Origin: Protonemura montana | Lineage: Eukaryota; Arthropoda; Insecta; Plecoptera; Nemouridae | NCBI GenBank assembly: GCA_947568835.1 | Contig: OX387605.1 | Location: forward strand, 2,666,001-2,730,000 | Direction: 5' to 3' | DNA length: 64,000 nt | Shown: piece by piece, positions 11,401-21,500 of the stretch | Numbering within the stretch: position 1 is the stretch's first letter | How the letters are laid out: each line of letters begins with the position of its first letter | Translations under genes and position numbers: made by a program | The notes under the pieces: model-generated | Told to the model about the DNA's origin: nothing | The model's database searches: none | What the model saw: only the letters and a program-made list of their open reading frames with translations

Positions 11401-14400
11401 ACGCACTGGGACCGAACGCATGAAACGCCACGCAATTAATTCCGTGCGTCGATCGGGTCGTTCGTTGCCAGTGCGTAATCGCTTCTCGATTTCTGATTGA
11501 CGAATTCGTTGGCCGCCGACGTCGGGATCAATTAACATGGCGTCGGGCTTTGGGCGTCGAACACTGCCACTTCGCCTTCGTCGGTTCTTGGTTCGCCTTT
11601 GAACGACTCAGCCAGCACGCCTGCGCTGAAAGACCTCTAATCACATCGCTGGATTGTATTCCTGAAAACCCGCAAGAAATCGTATGATTATTGATTTCAG
11701 TTGCGTGCATTTCAAATCTAACTCGCCGCTGAAAAGCCAAGTATAAAAAAATTGGAAACTTTTTGTTTGGCTTCGATATTTCCGTCAACTTTGTGCGATT
11801 CGCTACGAGTGCGTGGGACGACAGGACTGGCACCTGACCGACCGGAAGTGGCCGCCAGGGCGGGAGGCCGCGTTTCCCGGACACCGCGTCACGGTGCGCA
11901 TGCCCAGAACACTGACCGACGCGCACCGGAAGCGATCGAGTGTCTGGCTGGACGGACAATTGCCGACGCCTCGTCCGAATCCCACAGCCACCTTGATGCG
12001 GAATGAGGCTGCACAGCACCTTGCAGTGGTCACGGCACGGCGGTGGAAATCCAGAAACCACGCGACGATTTCATTTGTCGCCGACAGGAAATTGGAGTTT
12101 CCTGTTATCTGGAATTCTTCATAGAAGCGTTCTTCCTGAGTGTTCGTCTTCTGGCATCAGCCATGTTGGTAACAATATCCAATCATCGAGCGTCAACAAA
12201 CTAGGCTTACCAAAAAACAAACGCGACGCCCGAGAAGATTACTGAGTGCCGTGGTTTTGTTGGGTGTAATTTCTAGAAGGCTATGGAGCAGGCCAGGGGT
12301 GGATTTTGACTAACATTTCCTAACCTTTGGCGGTTGTCATGGCAACACAATCTATGGCTTCCGTTTCTTTCATGACATCCAGATTTATATGCATATTCTG
12401 GATTTAGTTACACATTTAAATGGCAATCTTACGCGTGAAACAATTTATTGTAAAACTGATGCACAGAGCAAATAAATCATCGATCGATCAATAAATCAAT
12501 CGCTTGACTGTGGCTTTGGTAGCCATGCGCCTTATTATGCAATGATGACGTCGGTCATGTGACTGCCGACAAACAAAGCGGTTGCTATGACAGTGGGAAT
12601 TGTCGCCGTCAATTTGCACAAAAAAAATCCATGTATTAATGATTTTCCCCTCCATGCCCCTTCGTGTGTGTAAACTGCAAGATAGAATCGCGCTCCTGTG
12701 CGGTGTCGCGGTGCAACGTGAATGAATACATCCAGTAATGCACATGTAATGGCGGAAATGTAGTTGGCAGGTATTGCACAAACAAAGATCGGTCGTCGCC
12801 AGGTCGCAACAGTTCGTCGTGCATTAACAGTCCGTGTTTTTTTTGTCGCCGAATTCAATGGTTTTGTGGCGAGCAATTAGCCTTGCACTAATGGCTCTAC
12901 AAACAGTTTGTACGTGAACCATTGCGACGGGAATACAAAATTGATTTTTCTTTGTTCGTTTCCATATAGCCTGTACAGAAGAAAACCTTTCTCCCCGAAA
13001 CTTCTTGCACGCTAACGAACAGCCGTTAAAATAGGGAATGACGAATGGTAGCGGAGGGTACACACGAGGTAAACGTATTAGTCAGAATCACTTCAGCCAC
13101 TAAACGGCAATAATAGCTATGTTTATTCGGTGAATAATAGAGGCCATTACCTATGGTAGGCCATGGCATATTACGACAGCGCTGCCTATAGCCTTCCTAT
13201 ATAGGGCTCAGCTATAGTAGCTGTCGTTCTAACAGGGTAGGTCTAATTAACACTAATGGGACATAGACACAGTTGGTGGAGTGGGTTGCGGGGTGTAGGA
13301 TGGGGGGGGGGCGACACGCTAGCAAGTATTTAGAGGAGTCGGTGGCAACGTCTCGGGTGTCATCCCGCCTGTCAAATTACACGGACGGGCGAGATTGGGC
13401 GAGACGAGCTTGTATTGGTTTGGCGGAGTTCTACGTTTACAAGTCGGCCAAACACTTGAGGCGGCTCGGAGCGTTCCACTTTGGGTAACTATTTGGTGAA
13501 GTCGTCTGCTTGCAGTTTGTCAGCTGTGCCACCAGGGGCATTACTTGGAAGATGCAAGTTGCAGTTGCAAGTTGCAGTTTGTGTGGCATTGATGTATGTT
13601 GTGCACAGGTCACGGTGCATCGTGTAGGTGCTCGGTGCACTTGTTGCGTTGCGACTTGTCAGAATTGGCATGTTCTCGGTTTGCACGGTATAAACTTTGC
13701 TGCCAGAGTGAGACGGTATTGGATCTAACTTGAAGTAGCCATTACACATTGATATTAGTGACAGTGTAAGCATGTAGACGGGTGATCGTTACAGAATGGA
13801 AACTCAGTTATTTGCGTCTGTGTGCGACATTCAAGTAAGATGGTATTGGTAGGTAGGTACCAGCTATAGGAGCGCGCCTGCTAAATGCAAGACCGATTCG
13901 CGCCATGGCATGGCATGGTATGCATTATTAACGCGCATCAAGTCCTATGGCCTGTTGGATAAGTAATGCATGCCGGCAGCTCGTGAAGGTATGTCAGGAG
14001 GCCCTTCGCTTGTTCTACAGCAAACACAGCCCCCAACTATCTTTGAAACGAGCACTGCCGGCACTCGGCGAGCGGCAAATATTTTTATGGCTAAATAATT
14101 AAATTATAGTGCTCGAATACTCTGCAAACTCATCTGCGTCGAAGTTACGTTCGCCGGTCGCCGTAACAATCCCATACATGTGCTGGGTTCATGCGAAATT
14201 CATGTCCGTTTCGTAGTAGAAGGTAGAGCCACGACGGTAGTACATCAGAGGTAGCCTGTCTTGCCGCCTAGACTTGACTAGTGCATGTTCTACATATCGC
14301 TCCTTGATGTTGCTGTACCCTCCGCCCACACACTAGTAAACATGCATGGGATCGCCTCCCTTGGGCTTGTTCGCCGTCGCAGAAGTGGTGTGCCTCCCAC

Positions 14401-15412
14401 AACATCGCCACCCTCTCGGCAGCAACAGCACCATGCCATCAAGTGGCAACTGCCTTCACGGGTTTCAGGGGGGGTCGTCGCCGGCGGCGGCTTTACAAAA
14501 CAAGCTGCAAACGCTTCAGTTTCACGCTGGGATATAGGGGGTCAGGCGAGCCAGGCAGCGAGTTCGACTCCGTGAATATTTCATGGCGGCAAACACTGAC
14601 GTATCGACCTGGTGCTGAAATACTACACCTCCATTCCATAGCAGTGTTCACCTACGACCATTGGGCCGATTTCTTCCTCGGCGGGGTCGTTCCTTTTCCC
14701 GCTTCCACGCTGCCTCCATTCTTTGGGCCATTCTTTGTGCTGCCCGCCAGAAATATTATACCGTCTCAGTCAATCGAATTGTTCTGGCACTGGAAACGAT
14801 TGGCTATTACAGAGTCCCAATAGTATCGACGCGCCAAATTAGGGAGGAAAGGTTTCTTCCTCGGGAGACCGAAGAAGGAGAAGTCGGCTTTCGGGATAAA
14901 AGAGTTTCTCGGTTGATCACACAAGGTGTATGCAAGTGGAGTGGCTCCCTCTCTGAGACGCGCCACGCATTAAGGCGGGGTAGCCAACGAGATGCTCTCG
15001 AGAGATGAAAAGCCCCCCACCTGACTTGACGAGGAGGGAATTCGGGAAAACGGTGGGGAAAGCCGTTGGAATTTGCGACTCGCAAACGTCAACAATGCGA
15101 AATACTTGAGAGACTGGCGCGAGTGTAGCTCATTAGCGTGCGCTGATGACACTTGGCCGTTGGCTGGGGGTGCTGCAAAGGTCACCAAAAAGTCTTTGCT
15201 GTATGTGGGTAGATTGCAAGACATGGCACGGGGACCAGGATGGTAGGTTTTGTAGAAAGCTTGTTAGAAACCATTACTAAGAGAGAAGCTCAAAGCTGGG
15301 ATGAAATCACCACACCCTGTACAAAAATGAATTGGGTGATACCAGAAATATAACAAACAAGAAACAACCAATAAGTAAGGAATACCACGCCATCAAGAGT
15401 TTAGTGAAATGC
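11401..15412. other. Intergenic stretch, no supported gene
   Basis: A GC-rich patch at about 11790-12040 is open in several frames on both strands, which reflects composition rather than a gene. Near 14346-14540 a 63-codon ATG frame with regular codon use exists but is not recognised. Around 13140-13240 there are short palindromic CTATAG-type repeats. Nothing else was identified. Confidence 0.45.
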
Positions 15413-15418
15413 TTTATT
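15413..15418 (-). terminator. Polyadenylation signal for CSTF2
   Basis: TTTATT on the plus strand is AATAAA on the minus strand, about 150 bases downstream of the CSTF2 stop codon. The position is right for the cleavage signal of this gene. Confidence 0.6.
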
Positions 15419-15564
15419 TCCAGAGTGAAGTAGTAATAATATGCGTAAGAAGTAAATTACAATTGGTTCATTTCATTCATATCAACACAATAATAAATCT
15501 ACTGCATCCACAAAACAGGAGGAAAAAAATCATTAAAAGTAAAATAAAATGCGTTTGAACGGTG

Positions 15565-18500
15565 CTAGCGCTGGGTGCTCTTTGCTATTTGCTCCTTGAG
15601 CACCAAGATGCTCTGCCTCTGTTCTGGCGGGAGCATGGCGATCTGCTCGTCGGAGAGTTGCAACACCTGCATGATGAGGGCCGCCTGGGAAATCAACCAA
15701 AGTCGGAGTCAATATTTGCACCTCCCCCTGAACAGAGTAAGTCAATATCGCTCGGCGGCTTCCGTAACGCGACTAATTAGTGTGGAGGGACGATACTTTG
15801 CCAAAAATAGAAAACTATGAGCTTCGAGGAGATTGTTGCTACCCTCTATTACATACAACAAGGAAGATTACGTCATGAAACTCCTGTTTTGCCACTTGCC
15901 AGGGATAGAAAATCATTTTTAATTTACTAGCCCCAACAAGATGATAACATAAAAAGAGTAGCGCTTGTGACACTGCAAATTCTTGTGAAACAAAACAAAC
16001 TGAATTACTTACCACACCACCTCAAGCTATCAATTCTTGTGCAAATCTACTCCAACCTAAAAATTCTCCAACATTTGGCAAAAAAACCAAAACTTTGTAC
16101 AACTCTCTGCATCAATCTCAACCAGATTTTTTATTTTTGGTTCATTGTGATCCTTCTTTCCTCTTCCCCATAACATATATACTATCCACGTGGCACTTCT
16201 ATCAAAAGCTTCTTTCATATTCCAGCAGCAACAGTTAGACGTAAAGCACTACATTCTAGGTCGAGTCTGCCCCTCAAAGGCCGCATTCTAACGGGGCTTG
16301 TAGGCCTACACTAGTTAGTCACGTAACGGCTGCCGTCCAAGCTTTGTTCACCAGGCTTGATCTCACTTTTACCTTCTCCTGGTCCGAAGCCGCTCCGCCC
16401 CCAGGTGACATGTGGGGGGCGGGCGGGGCAACAGGTAGTGCTCGCGTCGGAGCTGGGGGCCGCGGGGCTACCGTTCGAGGGTCCACGGTTCGTGGGTCAA
16501 CCGTTCGAGGATCGACTGTTCGTGGGTCTACTCGGCCCATGCGAGGGTCGCGAGGGTAGCTGTAGGAAGAAAGACAACGTCAAGCATGGGCTTGGAGAAC
16601 TGGCAGAGTGAGGAGAGAGCAAACACAAGGACAGCATTTTCCAAACAGTTCAATGCATTTTGAGACACTCTGCATCAAGTAAAAAACATTTTCATGTCTG
16701 CAGTTACCAGCATAAGCCATATGGATTCTGTGGGGTTCGGATTTAAATTGGCTGCCTGCTGATTTTGTTGTCCAACTGTCAAAAACTGTCAGCATAAAAT
16801 GTAATACATTTTCAATGAGGATGATCCCTCTAGAAAAACTGCAGGTTTTTAAAAGGAATTAAAATTAAAATTTGTAGCCATTACTCTTATATCAAATTTT
16901 AGCAGATGAGGCATTAAAGGCCGTGAGAATGAATTTGTAAGCAGACTGAATGGATCTGAAGGGAAATGGATCGACCGACTCTTTGCGCAAAGCGTGGCAT
17001 AAGTGATAGCACGTGTTAAATTGATTGACAATTTCAATTTGTCTTTGGCTAAACTCTGCAGCTTGGATTGGAATTGAAAGAAATTACTTAAAAAACTGGG
17101 ATTTTAAAACAATAAACATTCCTGACATTTTGGAACTAAAAAGCAGTTGCTAAAGTACTTCTGACATTTCTCCAATAACAAAATAATAAAAAAATAATAA
17201 TAATTGCCTCCGGGTCATTCCATATCAAGTGCCCACACTCAAAACCTTCACTATCTCAGAACTTGACGAAATTTTCAGGAGGGTTAGAACACCGGAAATA
17301 AAAAATCTCTTTTAAAGTTTTTTTCCATACGCCTAGCGGTTTGCCCGTGGCAGGGGATGGAAAAATAAAATATTTTACTTTTTGCCCCGCACGGCCATTC
17401 ACTATATTCACTCTAGCGTTTGAACAAATAAACTTAAAACGATGGGATTAGTTCTAAAATGATAATCGTGCTTTCATTAACAAGAAAAAATGCATAAATT
17501 GCTTACTTATCAAGTTTAGGGGTAGAAAAAATCCACCCTTAAATTTCAACCCTTAATAACTCGAGAAGTAATTTTTTTTTTTTTTTTTGTTTTGTTGTGA
17601 AGCATCTCCTGTCTATTATCTTTCCATGAAAAAAAAATTAATCATTAACAGCCGTATGATCAGAAGTTATGAGATTTTTATTGTATAAATGTGTGTGCAT
17701 TTAGTTGTGTTTCTGCAAGTCTGTTAGCATGGTCCATGCAATTCACCCGTAAATTGATAGATTATATAATTTTTCAGTTTAAAAATTGTGTGTAAGTACT
17801 ACAAAGATTCTTTTTACTCACTCATTTCTTCGTTTCACTCTGACCTATCACTCTGGCTTCTTCGAACAACGGCGAGGAGGAGAACACCCGCGTGGCTACT
17901 GAGTGCTCAGACACGGGTACGAAGCAATGCAGTTTTTGCGTGCCGGGAATTGGCCGGGATGACGCAAATCGTGTGGCTAGCAGCTGTTCTGTGTCTTGGT
18001 GCTCCTCAATAGTTCCGAATGTGAAGTTGATGGTCGGGATGGCTTCGACCGCCCAATCGAAGAGTTGCCGGGGTGTTATTATTTGCGACTCGTAGGGGCG
18101 CTGAAGACTCGCCCGCGCTGCCAGCCGCTTGACCGTCCCTCCGACGCCGTCGCAGGCGCTCTTCCCATGTGACGTCGCCGTGAAATGCCACTCCACGTCG
18201 GCCCCAAAGTCTCTTTGATAGTGGCACAAGTTGGCAAAATTTTTCCTATTTTTATATTGCGAGGCTGCCCCATCAGAAAAAAAGAACATCTTCTTTATGG
18301 TCTGAAATTTATTGTGCAAAAAGCTCACGAGTTTTTTTATGAATAGATGCACTGCGACAGTGTTGTGGATCAAACTCTCGGAAATTACAACAAAGCTGAT
18401 GTGGCGCTCTTCCCCGCCCTCTTTGTAATATGCCACGAAGGGGTGGATGGTGGCGGACGCATTGTTCCAGTGGAACCCCTGGGCCTCGTCTTGTAGCACG

Positions 18501-21500
18501 AACGCATAGTTTTCGGCAAAATCACAGATCACCAAAAACTCGCCGGGCAGGAGACCGCACTTGATGTCCGATTGGTGCGAAGATTGTTTTTTAGCAATAA
18601 AAGAGTGGCGGCACAGAGCAACTAATTTTGCACAAAAACTGTCCACGAATTCCTCGGATGAATCGATGTGCGTTTGCAGGGTGCATCGGTCGGTGCTCTC
18701 CCACTGCTTGTAGATAACATTGTCCACCATTTCGTCGTCCAGCAGTTGCGTGAGGCGCTCCTTTAACGGCTCGATGCCCGGGCACTCCTCACACTCGCCT
18801 AGATGGCATTCGGGGAGGGGACTGTCGCAGACCAACTGCTCAAGGCAGTCGTGGTAAGATGTTATCGGATAAGATTGGTCCACTGTCAACTTCGTCAAGT
18901 CGGCACCGATGATCATTAGCTTGACGTTTTGGTGGATAGTGCACACGCACACCGAATGAGTCCCACTGGCACCAGGCAACACACAGTTCTTCGGCCGCAG
19001 CTCTGCAAATTTTGAAAATCCTATTTTTTTATTAGGAAATTTGTCCTTGAATTGGGTATGGAGGTCCTTAAGGTTTGAGAGTACGAGCCTTTTCTGGATG
19101 TGCACTCGAGTGCCGCTCGCCTCCTTGACGGAAACATAGTCTTTCTTGCCCGGCATGGCTCGGCTCACATCGTCTGAATTGTAAAAAGATTTTACTCGGT
19201 CAACTGTGGCTCGGTCAATTGTTTTTCCTGGCTTTGGATTCGGGGTTGACAAAATTCCCTTTTCCAGGACGAGCTTCTTTGCCTTGCGGACCATGCGCTC
19301 TGACGCTTGAAACTCTGCCACTGTTCGCCGGACAGAGCAGCTCTTCGGGAGGACAGTTAGAACATGCACTTTCTCGCTGTTGGATGTGGACGAGTGAAAC
19401 TTCTCTTTCAGCTGATTAATCATTTCGCGACCATCAGCTGAATCTTGGCCACTGTCGCTTTCAGCGTCGGAGGTAGTGGTTCTTTTAAGCGCACCTTCGA
19501 GTTTCTTCAATTTCTTCCTGGGATAACTGGATTGCGCCAACTTTTTCTTAACAATGGGCGATTGCCCTAGCTCCGCCAAGCCCACGTTGATGTTAGACAA
19601 AGCAGCGTCTTGTCGGAAAAAATATGCTTGACTCTCGGCGTTTGCACCACTGCAGCCGGGCTGCGAGTTGTCGCCATCGCTGGAGGTCGTCGTCGTCACT
19701 GGAGAGTCGCTGCTGATTGGTTTTACGTAGTTATTTAAATCTTTCCTACATTTGGCACAGATTTTGCTTCCTACTGGAATCGAGGAAATCTTTTCAATCA
19801 TCCACGGCTGGACGTTGAGGAGAGACTTCAGCTGTGTGTGGGAAACGTGTTTAAAAGGATTGCAGCACTTCGCTCGAGTAAACGAGTCCATGATTAAATT
19901 ACATAAAATATACAAAACTAAACGCTGTGATTATAACTATTAAATAAACTAGCTATTACTATACTATTGCTATTAATTAAAAATATGTTCACAAGACACT
20001 TCCAACGGTATTATTAACACCCCTCAATTCACGACGCACAAAAATAATGCAAAGAAAACTTCGAATCACTCGTCTACTTGCACTGAGCTAAGTGTTTTGC
20101 GACTGACCAAGAAACCAATGCAGAAACAACTGAATTCGCTGTCTCACGGCTAAACTTCCGGCCATAAGGGTTGAAAAGAGAAACAGGTAGCAAGGGCTGC
20201 ACGTGTTCGTGGTGGGATTCTTTAAATAGAAGTAGGTAAAATATGAATTTCGTCAGATCCGTGGTCATAATGCACGGCAGAAACACAGACCTAGTATCGT
20301 GACCAGAGCCACATATTATCATGTTTATAGCACAAAGCCCAAAAATATCACATCCTTATAATAAAATTTTAATTGCTCGACTCCATCCCAAATTCAAATC
20401 TTTTCAAGCTTTATTTATGCTATGACAAACTTAGCATAATCGAATGCTTCTGAATTCAATTTGGTTCATGCTCAACAAACTATTTAGCAAAAGCACTTCT
20501 AAATTCATACACATCTATACAATAAAAATCTCATAACTTCTGATCATACGGCTGTTAATGATTAATTTTTTTTTCATGGAAAGATAATAGACAGGAGATG
20601 CTTCACAACAAAACAAAAAAAAAAAAAAAAATTACTTCTCGAGTTATTAAGGGTTGAAATTTAAGGGTGGATTTTTTCTACCCCTAAACTTGATAAGTAA
20701 GCAATTTATGCATTTTTTCTTGTTAATGAAAGCACGATTATCATTTTAGAACTAATCCCATCGTTTTAAGTTTATTTGTTCAAACGCTAGAGTGAATATA
20801 GTGAATGGCCGTGCGGGGCAAAAAGTAAAATATTTTATTTTTCCATCCCCTGCCACGGGCAAACCGCTAGGCGTATGGAAAAAAACTTTAAAAGAGATTT
20901 TTTATTTCCGGTGTTCTAACCCTCCTGAAAATTTCGTCAAGTTCTGAGATAGTGAAGGTTTTGAGTGTGGGCACTTGATATGGAATGACCCCTCCTTAAG
21001 GCATCCTAAATACATCTTATTAAAAAAATGAAGTTCAGTAATTCAAAGAACTAACTTATTTAGCATTTCTGATATAATCTGACCCCAAACAATTGGAATT
21101 TTTTACTAACTAGTCAATCCTGACAAGCTTCCAGGCATTTTGGATCCATTTTGCAAAATAACAGACACAAACGGGAGCAGGCTGCATTCCCGCCACGCTT
21201 GCAATACCGTATTTAATCTTTACTGGATTCTATCACAAAAGATAGGATACGAAAGACAGGAAACCAACTCTGATTTCTTCAACCATAATGCTCTTTGAAG
21301 ATGGGATTCTGATTGTGATTTTAGATTTTTAATTGACATCCACGAGCAGTGGACTGACGGCACGGAATATTTACAAAGTCGCCAAATTCTTGAGACTTGC
21401 AACTCTATTATTTCCCAGCTAGTAAAGCTTTCCCCATGAAAATGTAGCAAGTTCACACGAGGGAATGTTGCGTTAACCGTTTTGGAAACAGTTATTTTGT

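Larger units (their letters stand above)
17208..20995. mobile_element. Full-length DNA transposon with long TIRs and CTCC target-site duplication
   Basis: The element spans 17212-20991 (3780 bp) and is flanked by CTCC at 17208-17211 and 20992-20995, a 4-bp target-site duplication. The terminal inverted repeats begin GGGTCATTCCATATCAAG and stay almost identical for about 480 bp (17212-17690 against 20991-20512), then fade over some 40 bp. It lies in CSTF2 intron 5 and contains one intact ORF of 689 codons on the same strand as CSTF2. Near-identity of the TIRs and the unbroken ORF point to recent insertion. A 4-bp duplication is known for the Sola superfamily among others, but I could not assign a superfamily. 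Confidence 0.9.

Noticed and set aside
11528..12124. Frames of 103-177 codons on both strands
   Set aside because: GC-rich patch open in several frames at once, no family motif, no consistent splice signals.
14346..14537. 63-codon ATG frame (MGSPPLGLFAVAE...)
   Set aside because: Codon use looks regular but neither the product nor flanking signals are recognisable; left as unsupported.
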